This document shows positions 1 to 8,613 of a stretch of 38,877 nt of DNA, in pieces (within the stretch, counting starts at the first letter, position 1; each line of letters opens with the position of its first letter). The position numbers and the translations under genes were made by a program. Origin of the DNA: Amaricoccus sp. (lineage in GTDB: Bacteria; Pseudomonadota; Alphaproteobacteria; Rhodobacterales; Rhodobacteraceae); contig NZ_JAGOMQ010000025.1 of the NCBI RefSeq assembly GCF_017993425.1, positions 27,070-65,946 of the forward strand, in the 5' to 3' direction. The notes beneath the pieces were generated by a model. The model was not told where the DNA came from, did not search any database, and was given only the letters and a program-made list of their open reading frames with translations.

Positions 1-3000
1 GCCGTTGACCGTGTAGTCAAGGTCGCCGAAGTCGTAGGTATCGCCATAGACCTTGCTGTCGCTGCCGACGTCGACCGTCAGGGTCGCCGGGGTGACCGTG
101 AGCGTGCCGGGCACGAGCGTGGTGGCCCGGTAGACCTGCCCGAGCGGCGAGGTGATGTTCCCGGAGGCGAGGATGTCGTAGGCGCCGATGTCGCTGTTCT
201 CGTCGGCGGGGCTCGAGAGCGTGCCGGCGTAGTCGAGCGGGTCGTCGTCGCCGTCCGGGCCGAAGAGGAAGGTTCCCGGCCCCCCGATGGGATCGCCGAA
301 GGTGAAGGTCGGGTTCGCCAGCCCGTATTCCCGGGTGGCGTCGTCCGGGTCGACGCGCACCACCGGGTTTATCGTGTAGATCTCGGGGTAGAACCCGGCG
401 CTCGACGGCGCCCAGACGTTGTCGAAATCCCATCCCGCGGCGTCTGCCTGCGCGAAGAAGCCGGCGGTGTCCTGGAACTCGGCGGTGAGCAGGCCCGTGC
501 CGCCGTCGCTGAACCCGGTTCCGCTCGTGACGGTGTCCCAGAACGAGCCATCGACGGTCCCGCCGTCGTTCAGCCCGACCAGCCCGCCCGCCCCGTCGCC
601 GCCGTCGCTGACCGCGCCGATGGCGTAGGTGCGGTCGATGCTCCCCTGGTTCAGCCCGACGAGGCCGCCGACCGATCCGCCGACGGAGGCGACGTCGCCC
701 GTCGCGAAGGCGTCCTCGATCGAGCCGCTGGCCTGGCCGACGAGACCGCCGGCCGCGGCGTCGAAGTCGTCGCCCTGGACCAGCACGGCGCCGCTCGCGA
801 AGGCGCGCTCGATCGCGCTGTCGTCGGTGCCGCCGACGAGACCGCCGGCGGAGATGGAGACGGCCGGCCCGACTCCGTCCCCGTCGGCCGTCGCGGTGAC
901 CGCCCCGGTGGCGAAGGCGTCGGTAATGGCGTCGACATTGACGCCCGCGAGCCCGCCGACCGCCAGCACGGCTTCGGCGTCGCCCGTCTCGGCCATCGTG
1001 CCGGAGACGGGTCCGGTGGCGAAGGATGCGGTGATGGCGGCGGAGCTGCCGCCGACGAGGCCGCCGACCCAGACGCTGCCGCCGGCGTCGGAGCTTCCCG
1101 TGACATCGCCCGTCGCCGAGGAATCGTCGATCGTGCCGGCGGTCTCGCCGACGTCCAAGGTCTCGCCGACGAGGCCGCCCGCCATCAGCGTGCCGCCGCT
1201 GATCTCGCCGGTGACGCCGCCCGACGCCGTGGACCCGGAGATGGCGTCGATGCTCCGTCCGGCCAGTCCGCCGACGAGGACGAGGCCGCCTTCCGTGGAA
1301 CCGGCGGAGACCGTGCCGGAGGCGGCGGCGTCGGTGATCGTGCCCTGGTTGTCGCCGACCAGTCCGCCCGCGGTGGCGCTCCCTCCGGGAAACTCGGTGT
1401 CGACGCTCGCGGTGACCGAGGACGAGGAGGTGGAATCGAGGATCGAGCCGGCGCTCCGGCCCGCGAGGCCGCCCGCCGTGGCGCCGGCATAGTCGTAGCC
1501 GCTGCCGGTGGCGCTCACGGCGCCCGAGGCGGAGGATCCGGTGATCGCGCCTTGGCTGTCGCCGACGAGGCCGCCCGCAAAGGCATAGTAGCCGCTGGCC
1601 GTCGCCGCGCCGGTGGCGCTCGAATCGGCGATCGAGCCGGTGCTCCCGCCGACCAGCCCTCCCGCGTAGGCAAAATAGCCGCTGGCCGTCGCCGTGCCGG
1701 TGGCGCTCGAACCGGCGATCGAGCCGGTGCTCCCGCCGACGAGGCCGCCCGCAAAGGCGTTGTCCCCGGTTGCCGTCACCGCGCCTGAAGCACTCGAATC
1801 CGTGATGGAGTTGGAGCTGCTGCCCGCGAGGCCGCCGGCATAGAGCGAGACGCCGTAGCCCCCCGTCAGGCTGACCGGCCCGGAGGCCGACGAGCCGGCG
1901 ATCGATCCGCTGCTTTCGCCGACGAGGCCGCCCGCCGACGCCACCGTGACGCCGTCGCTGGAGCCCATGGCGCCCGTCACGGTCGCAGCCGAGGTGGAAT
2001 CGAGGATCGACCCGGCGCTGACCCCGGCCACCCCGCCGACGGCGGAGGCGTAGTAGGACGAGTAGTACGCGCCGTCGAGCGTGACGGCGCCCGCGATGGT
2101 CGACCCGCTCACGGTCGCGCCCGCGTCGATCCGCCCCGCGATCCCGCCCACCTCGTATCCGCCGGTGACGCTCACGTTGGTGAGCGTCAGGTCGGTGACC
2201 TGCGCGCCCGCGCCGAGCCGCGCGAAGAGGCCCACCTGATCCTCGGAATCGCGGGTGATCGTCAGCCCGTCGATCGTGGCGCCCGCGCCGTCGAAGTCGC
2301 CCGTGAAGGGCAGCGGAGCCGCGCTGAGACTGGGCCCCTGGATGGGCAAGAACCCCAGCGGGCCGTCTCCGAGATCGTTCCAGCCTGCGGTCCCCGAGGC
2401 GTCTATATTGTTGCTGAGCGCGAAGTTCTGGTTGACGAACCCACTGATGCCCTGGAGTCCGTAGACGTCGGCGACCAGATACGGCTGGTCGCCGCCATTT
2501 CCGCCGAGCACTCTCAGGAACGAGGCCACCAGCCCGTTCACAATGCGGAAGTCTCCGGCCTCGAAAGCTGGCAGCGAGGTCGTGTTCTGGGTCCAGGCGC
2601 CAGCCTGAAGCAGGAACAGGTCGACATCGACCGCCCCCTCCGCCGAGATCACGTTTCCCGCGCTCAGCGTCAGCGTCCCGCCCTCGATCGAACCCGCGGC
2701 GGTCGTGTTGATGTTGCCGTCGCCGCCGGCGATGATCGTCAGATCGTCCCCGGCGATGGGGGCCGCGATCTGAACGTCGCTCGCGGCCGCCAGCGTGAAT
2801 GTCCCGAGATCGGCGCCGACGCCGGAGATCGAAAGGCTGCCGCCCGAGTCGATCCGCCCGGTCGCGGCGGTGATCTGCCCGTTGAACGCGAGGTCGTCCG
2901 CCGCGGTCCAGGCGAGCTCGCCCGCGTTGATCGTCAGGCTCGTCGCCGTCACCGGCGCGCTGATTCCCATGCTCCCGACGGCGCTGAGGCCGGACGTCCC

Positions 3001-4740
3001 CAGCGCGACCCCCGCTCCGGCGATCGACATGTCGGCGCCGGCGCCGAACCCCCCGTCCTGCACCGTCAGCAGCGCCGCGATCGTCATGTCACCCACCGCG
3101 CTCCATCGCGCCTGGGCGAGCTCGATCACCGCCGAATCGGACGTCGCGATGTCGCCGCCGGCGCTCAGGTCGAGAACGCCCTGCGCGGCGGTGATGGAGC
3201 TGAGCAGCGAAATGTCGCCGTCGGCCTGCAGGGACAGGATGGTGGGCGTGGTCCACTCCAGCGGCGCGAGCACGTCGATGTCGCCTGCCTGCGTCCCTGC
3301 GTCATTCGCCGTCGTGACGGTGACGTTCGCCGTCGCGAGCAGCGTCTCCACCTGCGTCGCGTTGAGGTTCGAGTCGTTGACGTTCGGGGACCAGACCCCG
3401 CCCGCCTGATCCATGCCGACGGAGATCTCGTCCGAGATCGTGACGTTGAACGGATCGAGCAGCAGCGTCCCGAACGCCCCCCTCGCCGCGCTCAGGTCCG
3501 CCGTCCCCGTGAACGACAGGAGCCGCTTGCCAGAGACCTCGGCGAAGCCGCCGTCGCCGCCCTCGCGCCCGCCGCGGGCGGTGATGCGGCCGGCGAAGGC
3601 GGTGTGGACGTCGGACCACACCACCACGGCGCCGCCGTGGCCGGCGCGGGTGGCGTCGGCGGAGATCACCGTGGCGGCGTCCGCCGAGGTCAGCCGCGCG
3701 CGCGGCAGCGGGCCCTCGCCGCGCAACCCGCCGCCGATGTTGATCTGCCCCCCGCCCTCCGGCCCGGAGGCGTCGAGGCGGGCCCCGGCGAGGCGGATGC
3801 GGTCGCCCGTCGCCTCGATCGCGCCGCCCTTGCCGCGCCGCGCGCTCGCGTCGAGCCGGCCGGAGACCGCCACCTCGCCGCCGCCGCCGCTGATCACGAT
3901 CGCGCCGCCGCGCTTCGTCACGCTGCGCGCCTCGATCACGCCGGAGAGGTTGACCGCCTGCCGCGCCGCCTCGCGCGCCGCGGCGGCGCGGATCTCCACC
4001 CGCTCGCCGCGCAGCGCCCCGGAGCTGTCGATCAGCGCGCCCTCGCCGTCGCCCGAGGCCGGCAACGCCACCGCCAGCATCCCGTTCGGGAACTTCAGCG
4101 TCGCGCGCCGGCCGGAGCCGAGCCCGACCGTGCCGAGCTCGGCGCTGATCACGCCGGAATTCTCCACCTCGCCGCCGAGGAGCGCGGCGTAGCTCCGCGC
4201 CTCGACCACGCCGGCGTTGCGCACGGCGGCGAGCTCGCCGGCGGCGGCGAAGCGCCCCTTGCCCCGGGCGAAGTCGCGGTCGGAGATGTCGAGGGTCGAG
4301 CCGACGAAGGCGTTCGCCTTCACCTTGCCCGTCTGGGTGATCTCGATGCCGTTCGGGTTGACCAGATAGACCTTGCCGTTGGCGGTGAGCTGCCCGCGGA
4401 TGCTCGACTTCGTCTTGCCGGTGACGCGGTTGAGGATCGCCGACCGCCGCGACGGCTGGTCGATGTCCACCCGGTCGGCCCGTCCGATCGAGAAGCCCTG
4501 CCAGTTCACCACCGCCGATTTCGACTTCTGGCGGATCTGCATCCGCCCCGGTCCGGTCTTGGCGATCGACGCCTTGCCCTGCGCCACCCGCCCGCCGGAG
4601 GGCAGCGTCTCGGCCCGGCCGGGGCCGGCCAGCGCCATCGCGGCGCCGGCGAGGAGGCAGGCCCCCAGCCGCCAGGGGCGGATCTCAGAAGCGGAAGGCC
4701 GCCACGAGGGTGAAGCGGTTCTCGTCGGGTTCGTCGTCAT
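1..4740 (-). CDS. Filamentous-haemagglutinin-like TPS exoprotein (TpsA), 3' end outside window
   Basis: This is a large secreted adhesin-type protein, the cargo of the adjacent two-partner secretion transporter. At least 1,580 codons are open and the frame is still open at base 1, so the C-terminus is missing. The chosen start at 4740 gives a long basic n-region and a hydrophobic stretch (about residues 24-39) ending GRA|ET, a plausible signal peptide; an inner ATG at 4638 would lose most of it. The TPS domain (about 45-165) shows VVNWQGFSIG, ILNRVTG and VYLVNPNGI (124-132). A repetitive beta-helix follows, with the FHA-family stretch EVSGKRLLSFTG near residue 401 and GTLLLDPFNVTI. Residues about 857-1394 carry many GLUG repeats (AGGLVG..GSI.DS.ATG), closed by FWDTVTSG and GWDFDNVW. 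The visible end (from about 1457) has MBG/YDG-like repeats such as KVYGDTYDFGDLDYTVNG. Function as an adhesin is inferred from the family; the ligand is unknown. Confidence 0.93.
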   Translation of the reverse strand, partial: MTTNPTRTASPSWRPSASEIRPWRLGACLLAGAAMALAGPGRAETLPSGGRVAQGKASIAKTGPGRMQIRQKSKSAVVNWQGFSIGRADRVDIDQPSRRSAILNRVTGKTKSSIRGQLTANGKVYLVNPNGIEITQTGKVKANAFVGSTLDISDRDFARGKGRFAAAGELAAVRNAGVVEARSYAALLGGEVENSGVISAELGTVGLGSGRRATLKFPNGMLAVALPASGDGEGALIDSSGALRGERVEIRAAAAREAARQAVNLSGVIEARSVTKRGGAIVISGGGGEVAVSGRLDASARRGKGGAIEATGDRIRLAGARLDASGPEGGGQINIGGGLRGEGPLPRARLTSADAATVISADATRAGHGGAVVVWSDVHTAFAGRITARGGREGGDGGFAEVSGKRLLSFTGTADLSAARGAFGTLLLDPFNVTISDEISVGMDQAGGVWSPNVNDSNLNATQVETLLATANVTVTTANDAGTQAGDIDVLAPLEWTTPTILSLQADGDISLLSSITAAQGVLDLSAGGDIATSDSAVIELAQARWSAVGDMTIAALLTVQDGGFGAGADMSIAGAGVALGTSGLSAVGSMGISAPVTATSLTINAGELAWTAADDLAFNGQITAATGRIDSGGSLSISGVGADLGTFTLAAASDVQIAAPIAGDDLTIIAGGDGNINTTAAGSIEGGTLTLSAGNVISAEGAVDVDLFLLQAGAWTQNTTSLPAFEAGDFRIVNGLVASFLRVLGGNGGDQPYLVADVYGLQGISGFVNQNFALSNNIDASGTAGWNDLGDGPLGFLPIQGPSLSAAPLPFTGDFDGAGATIDGLTITRDSEDQVGLFARLGAGAQVTDLTLTNVSVTGGYEVGGIAGRIDAGATVSGSTIAGAVTLDGAYYSSYYASAVGGVAGVSAGSILDSTSAATVTGAMGSSDGVTVASAGGLVGESSGSIAGSSASGPVSLTGGYGVSLYAGGLAGSSSNSITDSSASGAVTATGDNAFAGGLVGGSTGSIAGSSATGTATASGYFAYAGGLVGGSTGSIADSSATGAATASGYYAFAGGLVGDSQGAITGSSASGAVSATGSGYDYAGATAGGLAGRSAGSILDSTSSSSVTASVDTEFPGGSATAGGLVGDNQGTITDAAASGTVSAGSTEGGLVLVGGLAGRSIDAISGSTASGGVTGEISGGTLMAGGLVGETLDVGETAGTIDDSSATGDVTGSSDAGGSVWVGGLVGGSSAAITASFATGPVSGTMAETGDAEAVLAVGGLAGVNVDAITDAFATGAVTATADGDGVGPAVSISAGGLVGGTDDSAIERAFASGAVLVQGDDFDAAAGGLVGQASGSIEDAFATGDVASVGGSVGGLVGLNQGSIDRTYAIGAVSDGGDGAGGLVGLNDGGTVDGSFWDTVTSGTGFSDGGTGLLTAEFQDTAGFFAQADAAGWDFDNVWAPSSAGFYPEIYTINPVVRVDPDDATREYGLANPTFTFGDPIGGPGTFLFGPDGDDDPLDYAGTLSSPADENSDIGAYDILASGNITSPLGQVYRATTLVPGTLTVTPATLTVDVGSDSKVYGDTYDFGDLDYTVNG
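1579..1752 (-). repeat. Two near-identical 87-bp tandem units in the exoprotein gene
   Basis: Bases 1752-1666 and 1665-1579 (read on the minus strand) encode two consecutive 29-residue GLUG units, each beginning AGGLVGGSTGSIA and ending TASGY(F/Y)A(Y/F). They differ at only a few bases, whereas other GLUG units in the gene are more diverged. This looks like a recent in-frame duplication, a typical source of length variation in such adhesins. Confidence 0.85.
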
Positions 4741-6427
4741 CGCGCAGGCCCCGTCCGAACTCTACGGTGATGGAGGCGTCCGAGAAGTCGGGGTCCCTGA
4801 CCGCGGTCAGGTCGAGCCCGATCCCGAACGAGGAGGCATGGGTCGAGCGCCGCTCCAGGGCGGTCGGCTCCTCGAGGTAGACGGCGCCCGTCGCCGCGAA
4901 GGCGTAGGGCGTCAGGATGAGCGGCATGCGCCACCCGTCGATCGCACGGGTCATGGTCAGGTCGGCGCGGGCGACGTAGCCCGCGTCGCCGCCGATCGTG
5001 CCGGCGTCGAAGGTCGAGAGCTCCTCGAACGAGGCGATGCCGATCTGCTCGCTCAGCGCCAGCGGCTCGCCGAACGAGGTCTGGCCCCGGGCGAGCAGCT
5101 TCAGCCCGAACGGCGCCGGCAGCGGATGGGTGTAGCCGACCGCGACCTCGAGCTTCTGGAAGCTCGCGTCGGCGCCCTCGCGCGACAGGGGCGGATCGTT
5201 CGGCCCGACGTCGTCCTGCGTGCGCGCGCCGAAGGCGTCGAGCCCGAAGGAGAGGATCGCCCGGCCGGAGAGCTCGGCCCCGGACTCACGCCGCCACGTC
5301 GCCTCGCCGGTCAGCCGCAGGATGCGCAGGTCGTCGGAGGAGAGCTCGGCATAGGGATCGCGCAGCCACTGGTCCTCCGACTGGGCGTCGAAGCTCAGCC
5401 GCGCGGTCACGGCGAGGGGCAGCGTCTCGATGACCGGATAGGCGACCCCGAGGGTCAGCCGCTCGAAGTCGCTCGCCGTCTCGGCCGAGCGGCGCGAGGC
5501 CTCGGGGTTGGTGCGGCTGTCGGTGTACTCGACGTTGACGGTCAGCCCGTTCGTGCCGATCGGCGCCACCACGCCGACCGCGAGGATGCGCTGGAGCGGA
5601 TCGCTGCCGAAGAAGCCGTCGTCGCCGAAGCCCGGGTAGCCGAAGGCGCGCAGGTAGAAGGTCTCGCCGTGGCCCAGCAGGCTGTTGGCGTCGAGCCCGA
5701 GGCCGAGCGTCCAGCGGCCGAGGTCGGAGGCCAGCGTGTTGTCGAGGCTGACGAATCCGGTCACCGGCCGGTAGCGCGCCTCGACGGTCAGCACGGTCCC
5801 GCCCGGCTGGTCGCCGGCCGAGAGCGTCGAGCGCAGCGCCACGCCGGGCGTGTCGCCGGCGATCAGCAGCTGGCGCTCGATCTCGGGCAGGCGCAGGCCG
5901 CGCTCGCCGACGAGCGGCGCGAGCACCGCCTCGGTGCGGCCGCGCACGGCGGCGGGCAGCTGGCCCGCGTCGATGCGCTCGATGAAGCCGTCGACGAGCA
6001 CGAGCCGCAGCCGCCCGCCGTCGCGCAGCTCCTGCGGCGGCAGGGTCACCCGGACGAGGACGAAGCCCGCGTCGGCATAGGCCGCCTCGAGCGCGCGCGC
6101 GGCGGCGAAGAGGTCGGAGACCGCGACCGGCCCGCCGACGAGACGCGCCTCGAGCGCCGCCTCCTCGGCGGCGAGCTCCGGCCGCCCGCCCTCGACGGTG
6201 ACGCCGGAAAGGGTGATGGAGAGCCTGTCCGAGCCCGGCGGGGCGTCGAGGCCGGGGGCGCCGGAGAACACCACCGCGCCGCCGATGCGTGGCAGCTCCG
6301 GGCGGAAGGTCGGGGGGGTGATCTGGCTCGCGGTCTGCGGCCGGACCGGCGAGCCGCTCGCCAGCGCCGCCGCGAGCGCGACGACAACCAGTCCCGCCCC
6401 TCGCATCATCGCGGATGTCTTCGCCAT
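4685..6427 (-). CDS. Two-partner secretion transporter (TpsB, FhaC/ShlB family)
   Basis: A 580-residue Omp85-superfamily outer-membrane protein that would move the downstream exoprotein across the outer membrane. It has a hydrophobic N-terminal segment (about residues 10-24), then a POTRA region with AGFVLVRVTLPPQ, DGGRLRLVLVDGFIERI and a second POTRA ending near GGTVLTVEARYRPVTG. A long beta-barrel region ends in an aromatic terminus (VAAFRF). The length fits FhaC/ShlB proteins (550-590). The classical loop-6 VRGY/F motif is not visible. At that place the protein reads FEELSTFDAGTIGGDAGY, which may mark a subgroup. The last 56 bases overlap the start of the exoprotein gene, so the two are almost certainly co-transcribed, transporter first. 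Family assignment is firm; the cargo is inferred from adjacency. Confidence 0.93.
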   Translation of the reverse strand: MAKTSAMMRGAGLVVVALAAALASGSPVRPQTASQITPPTFRPELPRIGGAVVFSGAPGLDAPPGSDRLSITLSGVTVEGGRPELAAEEAALEARLVGGPVAVSDLFAAARALEAAYADAGFVLVRVTLPPQELRDGGRLRLVLVDGFIERIDAGQLPAAVRGRTEAVLAPLVGERGLRLPEIERQLLIAGDTPGVALRSTLSAGDQPGGTVLTVEARYRPVTGFVSLDNTLASDLGRWTLGLGLDANSLLGHGETFYLRAFGYPGFGDDGFFGSDPLQRILAVGVVAPIGTNGLTVNVEYTDSRTNPEASRRSAETASDFERLTLGVAYPVIETLPLAVTARLSFDAQSEDQWLRDPYAELSSDDLRILRLTGEATWRRESGAELSGRAILSFGLDAFGARTQDDVGPNDPPLSREGADASFQKLEVAVGYTHPLPAPFGLKLLARGQTSFGEPLALSEQIGIASFEELSTFDAGTIGGDAGYVARADLTMTRAIDGWRMPLILTPYAFAATGAVYLEEPTALERRSTHASSFGIGLDLTAVRDPDFSDASITVEFGRGLRDDDEPDENRFTLVAAFRF

Positions 6428-6628
6428 CGGTGCAATCCCCGGTTGGGCCCGGCGGAGGACGACAAGAAAAAATTACACGCGCAGGGGCGCGGGACATATT
6501 GTTACCAATACGATAACACGCTCGCGCCGACCTCGCAACGCTCGCGGCGCCATGCGGACGTCGTCGCGAGGCGGGACGGCGCCCGCTGGTCGACCCTTGC
6601 CGCCTCCGTCGTGGAGCGTATCAGCTTA
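6428..6628 (-). promoter_or_regulatory. Upstream region of the tpsB-tpsA operon with AT-rich imperfect palindrome
   Basis: This is the likely promoter region of the operon. Bases 6498-6517 stand out as AT-rich in a GC-rich background. They include an imperfect palindrome (6501-6517) with outer arms GTTA and TAAC. It could be an operator or promoter core, but I cannot match it to a known regulator. A mobile element (copy A) begins right after this region at 6629, so it has displaced whatever lay further upstream. Confidence 0.35.
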
Positions 6629-6960
6629 CAGACTGCACGACAGTGGAGAGAAACCCCGGTCGGGAGAGTGCGGGACGGTGACGCCAGACGGATTTGACCC
6701 GTGGCAAATCCGTCCGCGATCGCCCCTCGGGGGGCGAGCGCGATTCCGCGCTCGCCGGGGCAATCACGGACGGATTGAGCGCAACGGGGAAATCTGGACC
6801 CCCTACGGCTTACGCGCCAACGCGCTCCAGCCGTCGGCGCGGCGAAAGCCTTGCTTTCGCTTGTCGCGCCGCAGTCTCGCGGGCAGAGCCCGCTTCGGTC
6901 GGGGGGAGCGACGCGGCCTCGGGCGGCGACCGGCTCCTGTCGTGTAGTGTGATCAGCTTA
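6620..6960. mobile_element. MITE-like element copy A with 9-bp target duplications
   Basis: The element spans 6629-6951 (323 bp). Its ends are CAGACTGCACGACAG on the left and the inverse of CACACTACACGACAG on the right, matching at 13 of 15 positions. It is flanked by the perfect 9-bp direct repeat ATCAGCTTA at 6620-6628 and 6952-6960, the signature of transposition. It is about 96% identical by eye to copy C and more diverged from copy B. It encodes no recognisable protein and contains several strong hairpins. It lies between hslO (stop at 7095) and the tps operon (start at 6427). In this copy the right end faces the TTCACGCGTGAA repeat, 54 bp away. Confidence 0.9.
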
Positions 6961-6983
6961 AGTTACAATATAACATATTGAAC

Positions 6984-7018
6984 GAAATCAATGCGTTGAA
7001 TAATTTTCACGCGTGAAC
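6984..7018 (-). repeat. Dispersed 35-bp repeat with TTCACGCGTGAA palindrome, copy 1
   Basis: Read on the minus strand, it begins GTTCACGCGTGAA and ends CATTGATTTC. The palindrome is at 7006-7017. It matches copies at 20139-20173 and 36358-36392 over the same length, with about five mismatches to the second. It lies 77 bp downstream of the hslO stop codon on the same strand and reads towards mobile element copy A, which ends 54 bp beyond the palindrome. Function is unknown. Confidence 0.8.
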
Positions 7019-7080
7019 ACCTGCCGGCCCTCGCGTCCCGAAGAGACCGCGGGGACCGGTCGACAGGGGTCGCCCGGCCC

Positions 7081-7104
7081 GATCAGGCCTCCGATCAGGC
7101 CTCC
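7081..7104. repeat. 12-bp tandem duplication at the hslO stop codon
   Basis: GATCAGGCCTCC occurs twice in a row. The inner copy contains the hslO stop codon and the outer copy lies in the 3' untranslated region, so a short duplication has copied the end of the gene without changing the protein. Confidence 0.8.
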
Positions 7105-8078
7105 GGGCGCAGGCCCAGCTCGGCGGGATCGAACTCGTAATGCGCGCCGCAGAACTGGCAGTCGGCGGTGACCCGGCCGTCCTCGGTGGTCATCGACGCG
7201 ATTTCCTCGGGCGAGTAGATCGACAGCGAGCGCACCACCTTCTCCGGGCCGCAGGTGCAGCCGAAGCGCACGGGCTGGGGGGTGTAGACGCGCGGGCCCT
7301 CCTCGTGGAACAGCCGCAGCAGCAGCTGGTCCGGGCCGACATGCGGGCCGATCAGCTCGGTCGCCTCGACGGTGGAGAGGAGCGTGACCGCGCGGTTCCA
7401 GTCGTCGGCGTCCTCGCCGTCGACGAGGTCGGCCGCGGTGGTCAGCCCGTCGGCGCCGGCCGGCAGGCTGTCGGGCCGCGGCGGGGCCTTCGGCATGTGC
7501 TGGAGCATCACGCCGCCCGAACGCCAGCGCGCCGGCCGGCCGGGGGAGCTCGCCTCGCCCATGGCGAGGGCGAAGCGGGTGGGGAGCTGCTCGGACTGGG
7601 CGAAGTAGGTCTCGGCGCATTCGGCGAGCGAGGCGCCGGCGACCGGGGTCATGCCCTGGTAGGGCGCGGCCCCCGGGCCCTGGTCGATCAGGATGGCGAA
7701 GACCCCGCCGTCGACGAGGTCGAAGGGCGCGCCCACATGGGCCGCCGCCGCCTCGGCGTCGAAGCCGGCATAGGCGCGCATCCGCGCCGGCTCGCCCTCG
7801 GCGGTCGGTCCGAAATAGTCGGTGGCGATCAGCCGCACCGGGCCGCGGCCGCGGATCTGCAGCGAGAGCCGCCAGCGGCGCTTGATGGTCTGGCCGATCA
7901 GCGCGGTCAGCAGCACCGCCTCGGCGATCAGCGCGGCGACCGGCGCGGGATAGGCGTGCTGGCCGAGGATCGTCTCGAGCACGGAATCGAGCCGCGCCAC
8001 GCGGCCGCGCACGTCGGCGCGGTCGAGCTGGAAGGGCAGGATCGTATCGTCCCAGGCGATCTGGCCGGCGAGGCTCAT
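7095..8078 (-). CDS. hslO: Hsp33 redox-regulated chaperonin
   Basis: A cytosolic holdase chaperone of 327 residues that is activated by oxidation and protects unfolding proteins during oxidative and heat stress. The C-terminal zinc switch is intact: C274-T-C276 and C307-Q-F-C310, the CxC...CxxC arrangement of the family. The N-terminal part has the family's hydrophobic AEAVLLTALIGQTIKRRWRLSLQ segment, followed by GPVRLIATDY. I start at 8078 (MSLAGQIAWDD), where family similarity begins; the frame stays open upstream to 8183 but only with low-complexity Arg/Pro sequence. It is divergent from the Nudix gene, with about 100 bp between the starts. The stop lies inside a 12-bp tandem duplication (7081-7104). 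Confidence 0.95.
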   Translation of the reverse strand: MSLAGQIAWDDTILPFQLDRADVRGRVARLDSVLETILGQHAYPAPVAALIAEAVLLTALIGQTIKRRWRLSLQIRGRGPVRLIATDYFGPTAEGEPARMRAYAGFDAEAAAAHVGAPFDLVDGGVFAILIDQGPGAAPYQGMTPVAGASLAECAETYFAQSEQLPTRFALAMGEASSPGRPARWRSGGVMLQHMPKAPPRPDSLPAGADGLTTAADLVDGEDADDWNRAVTLLSTVEATELIGPHVGPDQLLLRLFHEEGPRVYTPQPVRFGCTCGPEKVVRSLSIYSPEEIASMTTEDGRVTADCQFCGAHYEFDPAELGLRPEA

Positions 8079-8181
8079 CGGGCTGCTTTCGAGGTTGCTT
8101 GCGCGGGGGAGATAGGAAGCCGGCCGCCGCGATGCAACGCGACCCCTTCCGGGCCGGGGTCGCGGCGGCCTAGGATGGGCC

Positions 8182-8613
8182 ATGCGACGTTTCGGCGAGC
8201 CCGTCCGCCCCGGCCAGACCTATCGCCCGCGCCCCGGCGCCTACGCGGTGATCCGCGACGGCGACGACGTGCTGGTCACCGAGCAGTCCGCCCCCCAGCG
8301 CGAGGTGCAGCTCCCCGGCGGCGGCATCGACCCGGGCGAGGGCCCGGTGGCGGCGCTGCGGCGGGAATGCCTCGAGGAGACCGGCTGGGCGATCGCCGTG
8401 GTCCGCAGGCTCGGGGCCTACCAGCGCTTCGGCTACATGCCCGAGTACGACCTCTGGGCGCAGAAGATCTGCCACGTCTACCTGGCGCGGCCGGTGCTGC
8501 GCCGGGGGCCGCCGCGCGAGGCGGGGCACCGGGCGCTCTGGATGCCGATCCCCGTCGCCGCGGCGCTCGTGGCGAGCGACGGCGACCGCGCGTTTCTGGC
8601 GGCCTTGCGATGA
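8182..8613 (+). CDS. Nudix hydrolase
   Basis: A 143-residue pyrophosphohydrolase of the Nudix superfamily, probably cleaving a nucleoside-diphosphate-linked substrate that cannot be named from sequence. The Nudix box is complete at about residues 47-69: GGIDPGEGPVAALRRE, then CLEETGW, with the REx2EE metal-binding glutamates. The fold is short with no extra domain. The stop codon overlaps the ATG of the next gene (ATGA), so the pair is translationally coupled. The partner is a lipoprotein of unknown function, which gives no hint of the substrate. MutT-like or ADP-ribose-pyrophosphatase-like activities are both possible. Confidence 0.9.
   Translation: MRRFGEPVRPGQTYRPRPGAYAVIRDGDDVLVTEQSAPQREVQLPGGGIDPGEGPVAALRRECLEETGWAIAVVRRLGAYQRFGYMPEYDLWAQKICHVYLARPVLRRGPPREAGHRALWMPIPVAAALVASDGDRAFLAALR

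Noticed and set aside
560-2170. Regularly spaced repeats that could suggest a CRISPR array
   Set aside because: The repeats are in frame, encode GLUG units of a long open gene, and vary in length; there are no spacers or cas genes.
4373-6697. A 774-codon plus-strand frame opposite tpsB
   Set aside because: Composition is typical of an antisense shadow (Arg, Ala, Gly, Glu) and there is no family pattern; tpsB on the other strand is convincing.
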